Notes: generated by a model not told the origin, from the letters alone. A stretch of 41,302 nt of DNA from JANMEX01 sp041751995 (GCA_041751995.1 JBGSHY010000063.1:1-41302); one strand, 5' to 3'; shown: positions 16,905-24,185, numbered from the stretch's first letter. Numbers and translations are program-made.

Positions 16905-18193
16905 TGCAGACCTCGTTCACCCTAGCCCAACTCGCCGACCCCAAAATCGCGGAAGCCGAATCCATCCTGCGCAAATGCGTGCATTGCGGTTTCTGCACGG
17001 CGACATGCCCGACCTATGTGACGCTCGGCAATGAGCTCGACTCGCCGCGCGGGCGGATTTATCTGATCAAGGACATGTTGGAAAACGGCCGCGCGGCGGA
17101 CGAGGAAATCGTCACCCACATCGACCGTTGCCTGTCCTGCCTTGCCTGCACGACGACTTGCCCTTCCGGTGTCGACTACATGCACCTGGTCGATCATGCC
17201 CGCGCGCATATCGAAAACACCTACAAACGCCCGCTGGTTGACCGACTGATTCGCAAGACGCTGGCCATGGTTCTGCCTTACCCGGCGCGGTTCCGCACCG
17301 CGTTGAAGCTGGCGAACCTTGGACGCCCGCTCGCGCCTTTTCTTGAAAAAATCAATGCTTTCAAGCCATTGGGAGCAATGCTCCGCCTAGCTCCCAAGTC
17401 CTTGCCGCAGTCCGGTGAGTTCAAGCCGGTCGTCGTCGCTGAGAGAAAAGGCCGCGTCGCCATCCTCGCAGGCTGCGCCCAATCGGTGCTCGATCCCGGC
17501 ATCAACGCCACGGCGGAGCGTCTCCTCGCCCGCTTCGGTATTGAGACCGTCAAGCCCAAAGGCAATGGTTGCTGCGGCGCGCTGGTGCATCACATGGGCC
17601 GCGAGCATGACGCACACGGCTTTGCCAAGGCCAACATCGATGCATGGATGACGGAAGTTGACGGCGAGGGGCTGGACGCGATTCTCATCACCACATCCGG
17701 CTGCGGCACCACGGTCAAGGACTATGGCCACATGCTGAAGGGCGATCCGGGATATGCGTCCAAGGCGGCGAAAATCTCCGGCCTTGCCAAGGACATCACC
17801 GAGTATCTGGCAACGCTTGATCTGCCCGCACCGCGCCTGCGCACCGGCCTGTCCGTCGCCTACCATTCCGCCTGTTCGCTTCAGCACGGCCAGAAAGTCA
17901 CCAGACAACCCAAGGACATGTTGACCAAGGCGGGCTTTGTTGTACGCGAACCGGCCGAAGGGCATCTGTGCTGCGGCTCGGCAGGAACCTACAACATCAT
18001 GCAGCCCGACATCGCCGCCAAATTGCGCGACCGCAAGGTCAAAAACATCGAACGCACCGGCGCAGTCATTGTCGCGGCAGGCAACATCGGCTGCATGACG
18101 CAGATCGGCTCCGCTTCACGCCTGCCGGTGGTGCACACGGTCGAACTGCTCGAATGGGCCTACGGCGGCGAAAAGCCGGAAAAGCTGCTGTAA
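16904..18193 (+). CDS. glcF: Glycolate oxidase iron-sulfur subunit GlcF
   Basis: A 429-residue iron-sulfur subunit. Two 4Fe-4S ferredoxin motifs lie near the N-terminus: CVHCGFCTATCPTY (residue 25) and CLSCLACTTTCPSGV (residue 75). Two CCG domains follow (NGCCGALVHHMG and LCCGSAGTYNIMQ). It carries electrons from the GlcD/E flavins to the membrane. It is the last gene of the plus-strand glc operon and is closed by a GC-rich hairpin at 18208. Its CCG domains are distantly related to LutA in the opposite operon, so two parallel hydroxyacid oxidation systems lie side by side. Confidence 0.95.
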   Translation: MQTSFTLAQLADPKIAEAESILRKCVHCGFCTATCPTYVTLGNELDSPRGRIYLIKDMLENGRAADEEIVTHIDRCLSCLACTTTCPSGVDYMHLVDHARAHIENTYKRPLVDRLIRKTLAMVLPYPARFRTALKLANLGRPLAPFLEKINAFKPLGAMLRLAPKSLPQSGEFKPVVVAERKGRVAILAGCAQSVLDPGINATAERLLARFGIETVKPKGNGCCGALVHHMGREHDAHGFAKANIDAWMTEVDGEGLDAILITTSGCGTTVKDYGHMLKGDPGYASKAAKISGLAKDITEYLATLDLPAPRLRTGLSVAYHSACSLQHGQKVTRQPKDMLTKAGFVVREPAEGHLCCGSAGTYNIMQPDIAAKLRDRKVKNIERTGAVIVAAGNIGCMTQIGSASRLPVVHTVELLEWAYGGEKPEKLL

Positions 18194-18195
18194 TT

Positions 18196-18230
18196 CAAAA
18201 AGAAAAAGCGGCGCCATCCCCCGGCGCCGC
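18196..18230 (-). terminator. Terminator of the L,D-transpeptidase gene, shared with glcF
   Basis: An 8-bp stem (GCGGCGCC / GGCGCCGC) with a 7-base loop. Read on the minus strand it is followed by TTTTTCTTTTT, a classic intrinsic terminator. On the plus strand the following sequence is only tctctt, so termination of glcF there is weaker. Confidence 0.8.
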
Positions 18231-18291
18231 TCTCTTGCGTGGCTGGAACTTTATCGTTCCTACCCCACGCCCCCCTTGACTGAAATGCAGG

Positions 18292-19116
18292 TCAGAGAAC
18301 GACGACAGTCGTTCCGACATTCACCCGCTCGTAGAGATCAACAACGTCCTCGTTGCGCATGCGGATGCAGCCGGACGAGACGTTTTGGCCGATGGTCCAT
18401 GGCTGGTTTGTGCCATGAATGCGGTAAAGCGTGCTGCCGAGATACATGGCGCGCGCGCCGAGCGGATTTTCCGGGCCGCCTTCCATGTGAACAGGTAGGA
18501 TACGGCCTTCCTTCTCGCGCACCCGCTCGATCATTTCGGCGGGCGGACGCCAGTCCGGCCATTCCTTTTTGTTGGAAATCTTCTGTGTGCCGCGCCAGGT
18601 GAAGCCCTCTTTGCCGACCCCGACGCCATAACGCCGCGCGGTGCCGTTTTCGCCGACCAGATAAAGGAACTTGTTGGCGGAATCGATCACGATCGTTCCG
18701 GCTTTCTGCGGGCCGTCAAAGGCGACTTCCTGCGGCAGGAACTGCGGATCAAGTTCGCGCGTCCTGACCATTTTCGGCTTGGCATAGGCAACCTGTTGCT
18801 GCTGGAACAAGCCATTGTTGTCGATGCGCACAACGCCGCTATTGTAAAGTGGCTGCGGCATGGTGCGCTGCACGCGCCTGACCTGGCGGATATCCTTGCC
18901 GATGACGATTACCTGCCGGCTGGCGACCGGCGACGGCAGCCCGCGCTTGATCTTGCGCAGCGGCGTGCGCTGAAGCTGCATCACCCAGGGCGCCGACAGA
19001 TCTGGCGACACCACAATGGCAGACGGCTCGCCGTAACGGTCCTTTGCGGATGCCATTTCCGGCATCGCGATGGCGGCCGAAAGCATGGCAAGAAGGAAAC
19101 TTGAAGTCTTGGTCAT
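18292..19116 (-). CDS. Exported L,D-transpeptidase (YkuD domain)
   Basis: A 274-residue protein with a Sec signal peptide (MTKTSSFLLAMLSAAIAMPE, cleavage near MASA-KDRY). A YkuD catalytic domain occupies residues about 150-274, with YRIHGTNQPWTIG (His234) and the active-site segment NVSSGCIRMRNEDV (Cys250). L,D-transpeptidases make 3-3 peptidoglycan cross-links or attach proteins to peptidoglycan in the periplasm. Rhizobiales are rich in 3-3 links and carry many paralogues. The start at 19116 was chosen because it begins the signal peptide; a longer frame exists but has no signal. It is divergent from tag; two inverted repeats lie in the shared upstream region. Confidence 0.92.
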   Translation of the reverse strand: MTKTSSFLLAMLSAAIAMPEMASAKDRYGEPSAIVVSPDLSAPWVMQLQRTPLRKIKRGLPSPVASRQVIVIGKDIRQVRRVQRTMPQPLYNSGVVRIDNNGLFQQQQVAYAKPKMVRTRELDPQFLPQEVAFDGPQKAGTIVIDSANKFLYLVGENGTARRYGVGVGKEGFTWRGTQKISNKKEWPDWRPPAEMIERVREKEGRILPVHMEGGPENPLGARAMYLGSTLYRIHGTNQPWTIGQNVSSGCIRMRNEDVVDLYERVNVGTTVVVL

Positions 19117-19150
19117 GTCAGGCGCACCTCGTACACATCGCCGCAAAACA

Positions 19151-19243
19151 AACGGCATTCATTTCATGCCGTTCAGTGTCAGGAGAATGCGCAAAAACCG
19201 GCGACAAATGGTGAATCAAAATTCATAAGATGTGATTTGTCGC
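19151..19243. promoter_or_regulatory. Nested inverted repeats between ldt and tag
   Basis: Three symmetric elements lie in the 188-bp divergent region. AACGGCAT-N7-ATGCCGTT is at 19151-19173. GCGACAAAT (19201-19209) pairs with ATTTGTCGC (19235-19243) across 25 bases. Inside that, TGAAT-caaa-ATTCA lies at about 19212-19225. They are candidate operators or leader structures; no known regulator motif was recognised. Confidence 0.4.
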
Positions 19244-19304
19244 GTAAACCATTTGGTGTGGTTACCGCCCGGTTGACGGGCTTGGTTAAGAAAAGGAAAA
19301 CTCA

Positions 19305-19937
19305 TTGGAAACGGCATTGGCGGAAGGGCTGAGGCAAGGCGAAGACGGGACAATCCGCTGCTGGTGGCCGGGCGAAGACCCGATGTACCGCAAATATCAT
19401 GACGAGGAATGGGGCAATCCGGTCACCGATGACACCCGCCTGTTCGAGAAAATCTGCCTGGAAGGCTTCCAGTCCGGCCTGTCCTGGCTGACGATTTTGA
19501 GGAAGCGCGAGAATTTCCGCGCCGCCTTCGCCGGTTTCGATTTCCACAAGGTGGCAATATTTGACGACGCCGATGTCTCGCGCCTGCTGGCCGACGCCGG
19601 CATCGTCCGCCACCGAGGCAAAATCGCCTCCACCATCAACAACGCCAACCGCGCCATCGAGTTGAGCCAGGAGTTCGGCTCGCTATCGGCCTATTTCTGG
19701 AGCCACGAGCCACCTGCGCATGAATTGCCGGAACGGCACGACTACCGGTCACTCGTCGCCGCGCCGACGACCGCCGCTTCAACGCGCCTCTCCAAGGATT
19801 TGAAAAAGCGTGGCTGGAGCTTTGTCGGGCCGACCACATGCTATGCCTTCATGCAGGCCATGGGGCTGGTCAATGACCATCTGGAAGGTTGCCATTGCAG
19901 GGAACGGCTGTTGCTGGTGAGGCCGAAGCATGGCTGA
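19305..19937 (+). CDS. tag: DNA-3-methyladenine glycosylase I
   Basis: A 210-residue Tag protein that removes 3-methyladenine from alkylated DNA, starting base excision repair. The zinc snap is complete: Cys19 in IRCWWPG, the His in RKYHDEEWG, and NDHLEGCHC near the C-terminus. The catalytic glutamate region FEKICLEGFQSGLSWLTIL is intact. The start is TTG, with AAAAGGAAAA upstream. A downstream ATG (MYRKYHD) would remove the zinc ligand Cys19, so the TTG start is well supported. The last 8 bp overlap the DUF1801 gene. Confidence 0.95.
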   Translation: METALAEGLRQGEDGTIRCWWPGEDPMYRKYHDEEWGNPVTDDTRLFEKICLEGFQSGLSWLTILRKRENFRAAFAGFDFHKVAIFDDADVSRLLADAGIVRHRGKIASTINNANRAIELSQEFGSLSAYFWSHEPPAHELPERHDYRSLVAAPTTAASTRLSKDLKKRGWSFVGPTTCYAFMQAMGLVNDHLEGCHCRERLLLVRPKHG

Positions 19938-20316
19938 CGATTTGGGCGTGATTGACGGATTTCCGGAAACCGTCAGGTCAAATCTGGCTCCATTGCGCCA
20001 ACTTATTCTCTCCGTCGCAATGTCAAATCCGGCCATCGGGCCACTTGCCGAAAGCCTGAAATGGGGTGAGCCAAGCTACACGCCGCTGAAAAAGGGCATC
20101 GGAAGCTCGGTGCGGATTGCGCCACGCAAGGATGGCATGGTTGTGCTGAATTTCATTTGCCACACCGGGCTGGTTGACCGGTTCCGGGAAATCTACGGCG
20201 ACAGGCTGGCGTTTGAAGGCAACCGGACCATCGTGATAGACCCATCAAGGCCGTTGCCGGAACCGGAACTGCGCCACTGCATCGCCATGGTGCTGACCTA
20301 TTTCATGAAGCGCTAG
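19930..20316 (+). CDS. DUF1801 (YdhG-like) domain protein
   Basis: A 128-residue protein that matches the DUF1801 family, with a frataxin-like fold. Recognisable segments are LRQLILSVAM, ESLKWGEPSYTP and VVLNFICHTGLVDRFREIYG. Members are small, often stand-alone proteins without established enzymatic activity. It overlaps the end of tag by 8 bp, so the two are almost certainly cotranscribed and translationally coupled. It is convergent with the exported-protein gene that ends 9 bp away at 20326. Confidence 0.85.
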   Translation: MADDLGVIDGFPETVRSNLAPLRQLILSVAMSNPAIGPLAESLKWGEPSYTPLKKGIGSSVRIAPRKDGMVVLNFICHTGLVDRFREIYGDRLAFEGNRTIVIDPSRPLPEPELRHCIAMVLTYFMKR

Positions 20317-20325
20317 CCGCCAAAA

Positions 20326-20727
20326 TCATTTCCGGTAGCGCCCGACGTAATGTGAGCCTGAAATCCGCCACAACAGATCGCGTCCGGATTTTTCGAGTAT
20401 CATGCCTTTGAAGCCGCGTGTGTCCGGTGTGTGGTTCGGTGAGATTTTCCGCCCATCGCCGGGAAACAGCGCAATCAGCCTGTCCGTCTGGGTCCAGCAG
20501 CCTTTGCCATATTGGTCGTTCGCGCCATAGGCGAGATAGAACTGGAACGAGCCGTCCTTGTTGATGCGCAATTGCGAGCCAACTTCCGGCACGCCGTTCA
20601 TCGTGTACTGACCGACAAATGATTTGTCGCCCTTGCCGCAGAATGGCCCGAGGGCAGAGGCTGGCGAGGTCTGGAATGCAACAGCGGCGGCGAACGCCGC
20701 CGCAAAAAAAGACATCAATCGCTTCAT
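20326..20727 (-). CDS. Small exported protein, function unknown
   Basis: A 133-residue protein with a Sec signal peptide (MKRLMSFFAAAFAAAVAFQT, cleavage near SASA-LGPF). The mature part of ~107 residues looks beta-rich, with regularly spaced glycines and aromatics (FVGQYTMNGVPEVGSQLRI, GSFQFYLAYGANDQYGKGCW, LLWRISGSHYVGRYR). It contains two cysteines. I do not recognise the family; a small barrel or lipocalin-like fold is possible. The ATG at 20727 is chosen over an upstream TTG because GGGAGG is at proper distance from it. The end is convergent with the DUF1801 gene. Confidence 0.7.
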   Translation of the reverse strand: MKRLMSFFAAAFAAAVAFQTSPASALGPFCGKGDKSFVGQYTMNGVPEVGSQLRINKDGSFQFYLAYGANDQYGKGCWTQTDRLIALFPGDGRKISPNHTPDTRGFKGMILEKSGRDLLWRISGSHYVGRYRK

Positions 20728-20808
20728 CCGCAAGCCTCCCGCTTTGCTGCCGCAAAGAGCCGCGGCAAGACTATCTTGCCACAGCCGACTTGCCGGGAAA
20801 AGACTTGG

Positions 20809-20982
20809 CTACTGCTTCGGCGCTTCGGTCTTGGTGCCGGCTTCGGTATTCAGCTCGTGTCCGCCGGACATGTCCGGGGTTTCCATGCTGAGCAGCTTGG
20901 CTTTCAGCTGGTCAGCAGGAAGCACGCCAGCGATGCCGTAGCCGATGACGATGCCGACGATGAGGGTGAGGATGGTTTTCAT
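20809..20982 (-). CDS. 57-residue single-pass membrane peptide
   Basis: A very small protein: MKTILTLIVGIVIGYGIAGV is an N-terminal transmembrane anchor, followed by a hydrophilic tail (METPDMSGGHELNTEAG) containing Met, His and acidic residues. GGGAGA lies just upstream of the ATG. It is downstream of the DUF305 gene on the same strand, with 199 bp between, and its N-terminus resembles the DUF305 protein's anchor in plan. It may be an accessory of the same cluster. The coding call rests on the ribosome site, membrane anchor and context. Confidence 0.6.
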   Translation of the reverse strand: MKTILTLIVGIVIGYGIAGVLPADQLKAKLLSMETPDMSGGHELNTEAGTKTEAPKQ

Positions 20983-21133
20983 GGAATGTCTCCCGTTTAT
21001 TGGATGTGCCGCCGGATGCCTCAGCCGTCCGTGCAATTCGTCCTTCAATTAGTCGTTTCGCGCTGGCCATCCAATTCGCCTTTTGGTGCAAACGGTCATA
21101 TTTGACGGCAGACTTTAGGCCAAAGCCGCGAAG

Positions 21134-21162
21134 CGCCCCGGACAGGCGAGCCATCCGGGGCG
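21134..21162. other. Hairpin downstream of the DUF305 gene
   Basis: A 9-bp stem (CGCCCCGGA / TCCGGGGCG) with an 11-base loop follows the DUF305 stop codon on the minus strand. There is no T-run on that side, so it may protect or process the transcript instead of terminating it. Confidence 0.4.
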
Positions 21163-21170
21163 TGTCTCTT

Positions 21171-21196
21171 ACTTGGCGTTCTTACTTCGCGTTCTT
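21171..21196. repeat. 13-bp tandem duplication at the DUF305 stop codon
   Basis: Two adjacent 13-bp units differ by one base (acttggcgttctt and acttcgcgttctt). The duplication covers the last codons and the stop of the DUF305 gene, so the second copy lies just after the stop. It looks like a replication-slippage event without coding effect. Confidence 0.7.
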
Positions 21197-21643
21197 GGCG
21201 AGCCAGTCCTTCATGAAGGTGATTTCTCCTTCCTGCGCCGTGACCACGCCTTCGGCCAGTTTGCGGATTTCCGCGTCCTTGCCGTAACGCAGCACGATCT
21301 TGGCCATGTCGATCGCACCCTGGTGATGCGGGATCATGCCTTTGGCAAAGTCCACATCAGGATTGCCGGTGAACTCGATATCCATGCCTGTGTGCATCGC
21401 GAGATTGGCCTTGGCATAGGTTTTGGAGGCTTCGCCCTGATCGCCCTTCGGCGTGCCCATGGTGCCCATGTCATGACCGGCCATGCCGCCCATGCCCTGC
21501 ATCTGGCTCATGTCATGGCCTTCCATCTGGCCCATCATGCCGCCATCCATCATGCCTGGCGCAAAGCGCGGCGCGGCAATGACGCCGAGAACAAGGCCGA
21601 CAACGAGCGCGATCAGCGCCGAGATAAGTGTATTGGTATTCAT
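21182..21643 (-). CDS. DUF305 protein, Met/His-rich, probable copper binding
   Basis: A 153-residue protein with an N-terminal membrane anchor or uncleaved signal (residues 6-24). A Met/His/Gly-rich linker follows (residues 30-62: MMDGGMMGQMEGHDMSQMQG and onwards). The C-terminal DUF305 domain carries the family motif FAKGMIPHHQGAIDMAKIVL and EITFMKDWLAK. DUF305 is a ferritin-like helical domain; CopM-type members bind copper in the periplasm. The linker composition supports metal binding here. It is flanked on the same strand by another Met/His-rich exported protein and a 57-residue membrane peptide. Confidence 0.88.
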   Translation of the reverse strand: MNTNTLISALIALVVGLVLGVIAAPRFAPGMMDGGMMGQMEGHDMSQMQGMGGMAGHDMGTMGTPKGDQGEASKTYAKANLAMHTGMDIEFTGNPDVDFAKGMIPHHQGAIDMAKIVLRYGKDAEIRKLAEGVVTAQEGEITFMKDWLAKNAK

Positions 21644-21674
21644 CTGTTTGATCCTTTTGAATCGATAGCGTCCG

Positions 21675-21694
21675 CAGACCGCAACGGCGGTCTG
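21675..21694. other. Small hairpin between the Met-rich gene and DUF305
   Basis: CAGACCGC and GCGGTCTG form a perfect 8-bp stem with a 4-base loop in the 75-bp gap between the two minus-strand genes. No T-run follows, so an mRNA processing or stability element is more likely than a terminator. Confidence 0.4.
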
Positions 21695-21718
21695 TCTGAG
21701 GGTTTCATTTTGAACGGA

Positions 21719-22045
21719 TCAAGCTCGGGGAGGGGGAACAGGCGGCAGGAAGCGCGTGCCGTCCAAGGTCATGGCCACCGGAAACTCCGGCTTGTCCGCC
21801 ATTGCGGCAAGCCGGACGGGAATCAATTGGATGACCGGCGCGGCAACGCAGGCCGAACAGACCATGTAATGCGGCGCGGACGGCTCGTGCGTGGGCATTG
21901 AGCCGTGATCCATGCCCTGCATGTGATCCATATGCGCCATCGCCGCATGGCCGGCAGCACTGTCCATCATACGGCCCATGCCAAACGGCGCGCCGATGAG
22001 CGCGGCGAGAAGGAGGAGGGGAAGGATGAGGCGGGTCAGGCGCAT
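21719..22045 (-). CDS. Exported Met/His-rich small protein, probable copper-cluster member
   Basis: A 108-residue protein. Residues 1-22 form a signal peptide or anchor (MRLTRLILPLLLLAALIG). The next part is Met/His-rich (MAHMDHMQGMDHGSMPTHEP), followed by YMVCSACVAAPV, which contains a Cys-x-x-Cys pair. The rest is proline-rich. This layout resembles the small DUF2946-like proteins often found in copper resistance clusters, but I cannot confirm the family. It is the first gene of the minus-strand run with DUF305 (75 bp) and the 57-residue peptide, and is divergent from the GIY-YIG gene 60 bp away. Confidence 0.72.
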   Translation of the reverse strand: MRLTRLILPLLLLAALIGAPFGMGRMMDSAAGHAAMAHMDHMQGMDHGSMPTHEPSAPHYMVCSACVAAPVIQLIPVRLAAMADKPEFPVAMTLDGTRFLPPVPPPRA

Positions 22046-22105
22046 GGGTGACAGTTAGGCCTGAATGGTGTTCACTTCAAGCGATGGCTTGATCGGGAGA
22101 CGCGC

Positions 22106-22393
22106 ATGGAGCTTATTGTTTACATCGTCCGATGCGCGGATGGTTCCTATTACACCGGCTCAACCAAGCAGGAAATCGAGGCGCGCCGGTGGGAGCACAA
22201 CGTCGGAACCTACGATGGCTACACCAAGAAGCGCCGGCCGGTCGAATTGGTTTTCACGGAAGTCTATGACCGCTTGACCGACGGCTTCGCCCGCGAGCGC
22301 CAGATCAAGGGCTGGTCGCGGGCCAAGAAGGAAGCGCTGATCCGGATGGATTATGAGGCGCTGCCGGAGCTGGCAAGGAATCGGCAGGGCTAG
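22106..22393 (+). CDS. GIY-YIG nuclease-domain protein (YhbQ-like)
   Basis: A 95-residue protein consisting of one GIY-YIG domain. The two beta strands read VYIVRCADGSYYTGST, corresponding to GIY...YIG. RRWEHNVGTYDGYTKKRRP gives the conserved Arg and following segment. The catalytic glutamate position is in FARERQIKGWSRAKKEALI. Small YhbQ-type members are widespread; substrates are mostly unknown, though some are linked to DNA damage or mobile DNA. It stands alone, followed by three palindromic repeats. Confidence 0.9.
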   Translation: MELIVYIVRCADGSYYTGSTKQEIEARRWEHNVGTYDGYTKKRRPVELVFTEVYDRLTDGFARERQIKGWSRAKKEALIRMDYEALPELARNRQG

Positions 22394-22401
22394 GAGCGCT
22401 G

Positions 22402-22433
22402 CCCTCGTGGTTCGACGGTGCTCACCATGAGGG
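22402..22433. repeat. Intergenic palindromic repeat, copy 1
   Basis: A 32-bp imperfect palindrome that starts CCCTCGTGG and ends CCATGAGGG. It is an inverted copy of the element at 22493, matching 30 of 32 bases. Similar elements recur in rhizobial intergenic regions, to my recollection. Confidence 0.75.
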
Positions 22434-22492
22434 CTTCCGGGTTTTGCGCTTGAACCTAGTCACCAGCGGACTTTAAGGCGCAACACTAACAG

Positions 22493-22524
22493 CCCTCATG
22501 GTGAGCCACGTCGAACCACGAGGG
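22493..22524. repeat. Intergenic palindromic repeat, copy 2 (inverted)
   Basis: A 32-bp element in opposite orientation to the copy at 22402, separated from it by 59 bp. The two could fold into one long hairpin downstream of the GIY-YIG gene. There is no T-run. Confidence 0.75.
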
Positions 22525-22551
22525 CAACGCTCAAGATGCTAACCTCTCAGT

Positions 22552-22596
22552 CCTCATGGTGAACCGTGAGCCTGCCGAACGGTCGAACGACGAGGG
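22552..22596. repeat. Intergenic palindromic repeat, copy 3 (expanded)
   Basis: It shares the ends CCTCATGGTGA and GTCGAAC-ACGAGGG with copy 2, but carries about 14 extra central bases. The three copies fill most of the 286-bp gap before hisS. Confidence 0.65.
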
Positions 22597-22679
22597 CCAC
22601 CCGCCAAAGCCCCATCGTACTCTTGCCCCTCACTTCCCCATCCGCTAGGAAGCGGCAACTTTGAGAAAGCCCGCTTCCC

Positions 22680-24185
22680 ATGTCCGAAAAGCAGAAAAAG
22701 CTCCAGAAACTCCGCGCCCGCCAGCCGCGCGGCTTTGTTGACCGCTCGCCGGACGATATCCGCGCCACCGACAAGATGGTGGCGAAAATCCGCGAAGTGT
22801 ATGAGCGCTACGGCTTTGATCCGGTGGAAACGCCGATGTTCGAATACACCGACTGCCTCGGCAAATTCCTGCCTGACACCGACCGCCCGAACGAGGGCGT
22901 GTTTTCGGTTGCCGATGACGACGAGCAGTGGATGAGCCTGCGCTATGACCTGACCGCGCCGCTCGCCCGCCATGTCGCCGAAAACATCAACGAAATCCAG
23001 TTGCCCTACCGCACCTACCGCCAGGGCTGGGTATTCCGCAACGAAAAGCCCGGCCCCGGTCGCTTCCGCCAGTTCATGCAGTTCGACGCCGACACGGTCG
23101 GCGCGCCGGGCGTCCAGGCCGATGCCGAAATGTGCATGATGATGGCCGATACGATGGAGGCGTTGGGGATAAAGCGCGGCGACTATGTGATCCGCGTGAA
23201 CAATCGCAAGGTGCTCGATGGCGTGATGGAGGCGATTGGCGTTACCGATCCGAACCAGAAGCTGACCGTGCTGCGGGCAATTGACAAGCTCGACAAGTTT
23301 GGTGTTGAGGGCGTGCGGCTGTTGCTCGGTGAAGGCCGCAAGGACGAGAGCGGGGATTTTACAAAGGGTGCGGGATTAGGACCAATTCAAATTGATATGG
23401 TCGCAAAGATGGTAGACGTAAAAGGTGAACTTACAACTCGCTTCGAATTCAATAAACACCTCGACTACATCTTTGACAATCATCCTAGTATCTCTGCGGC
23501 TGGTGCTGAGATCGGCGACATCATGAATATCGTACAAGCCTGTGGTTATGGCTTGAACCGCATTATTGCTGACCCCTCCGTCGTCCGCGGACTCGAATAC
23601 TACACTGGCCCCGTTTACGAAGCCGAACTGCTGTTCGATGTCACCAATGAAAAGGGCGAAAAGGTCCAGTTCGGATCGGTCGGCGGCGGTGGGCGGTATG
23701 ACGGGTTGGTCAAGCGCTTCACCGGTCAGGATGTTCCGGCCACCGGCTTTTCCATCGGCGTCTCGCGCCTGATGACGGCGCTGAAGAACCTTGGCAAGCT
23801 GGATGTCTCCGATGTCGTCGCCCCGGTGCTGGTCACTGTCATGGACCGCGACACCGAAAGCCTCGGCCGCTACCAGCAATTTACCCAAACCCTGCGCAAT
23901 GCAGGCATTCGCGCCGAAATGTATCAGGGCAATCCGAAGGATTTCCCCAAGCAGCTCCGCTACGCCGACCGCCGCAATTGCCCCATTGCCATCATCCAGG
24001 GCGGCAATGAACGGGCAGAGGGCAAGCTGATCATCAAAGACCTCATCGAAGGCAAACGCATCGCCGCGACCATTACCGACAACGCCGAATGGAAACAGGC
24101 GAAGGCGGGCGAGAAAGTGATTGATGAAAAGGATTTGCTGGAAGAGGTGATCAAATTGCTGGTGGCGCAGAAGGCTAAGGCATGA
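22680..24185 (+). CDS. hisS: Histidyl-tRNA synthetase
   Basis: A 501-residue class II synthetase that charges tRNA-His. Motif 2 is seen in TYRQGWVFRNEKPGPGRFRQ, the histidine-binding motif in VVRGLEYYTGPVYEAE, and motif 3 in ATGFSIGVSRLM. The C-terminal anticodon-binding domain starts near residue 380 (APVLVTVMDRD). Length is typical for the alphaproteobacterial form. It heads a hisS-hisZ-hisG group on the plus strand, though a 158-bp repeat element sits between hisS and hisZ. Codons for residues 226-297 are strikingly AT-ending compared with the rest of the gene. Confidence 0.96.
   Translation: MSEKQKKLQKLRARQPRGFVDRSPDDIRATDKMVAKIREVYERYGFDPVETPMFEYTDCLGKFLPDTDRPNEGVFSVADDDEQWMSLRYDLTAPLARHVAENINEIQLPYRTYRQGWVFRNEKPGPGRFRQFMQFDADTVGAPGVQADAEMCMMMADTMEALGIKRGDYVIRVNNRKVLDGVMEAIGVTDPNQKLTVLRAIDKLDKFGVEGVRLLLGEGRKDESGDFTKGAGLGPIQIDMVAKMVDVKGELTTRFEFNKHLDYIFDNHPSISAAGAEIGDIMNIVQACGYGLNRIIADPSVVRGLEYYTGPVYEAELLFDVTNEKGEKVQFGSVGGGGRYDGLVKRFTGQDVPATGFSIGVSRLMTALKNLGKLDVSDVVAPVLVTVMDRDTESLGRYQQFTQTLRNAGIRAEMYQGNPKDFPKQLRYADRRNCPIAIIQGGNERAEGKLIIKDLIEGKRIAATITDNAEWKQAKAGEKVIDEKDLLEEVIKLLVAQKAKA
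23355..23570 (+). other. AT-ending codon patch inside hisS
   Basis: Codons 226-297 use codons such as TTA, GTA, ACA, GGA and GCT. By hand count about 27 of 69 informative codons end in G or C, against about 57 of 75 in the codons immediately after. The reading frame and protein motifs stay intact through the patch. Confidence 0.7.

Noticed and set aside
22405..22425. A GGTTCGA segment resembling a tRNA T-loop
   Set aside because: It is part of a palindromic repeat; no acceptor, D or anticodon arm can be formed around it.
22402..22596. CRISPR-like repeats
   Set aside because: Only three copies, in mixed orientation and unequal length, with no regular spacers and no cas genes.
23340..23590. 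Frameshift or pseudogene in hisS at the codon patch
   Set aside because: The frame is open throughout, and motifs before and after the patch are intact, so the gene appears functional.
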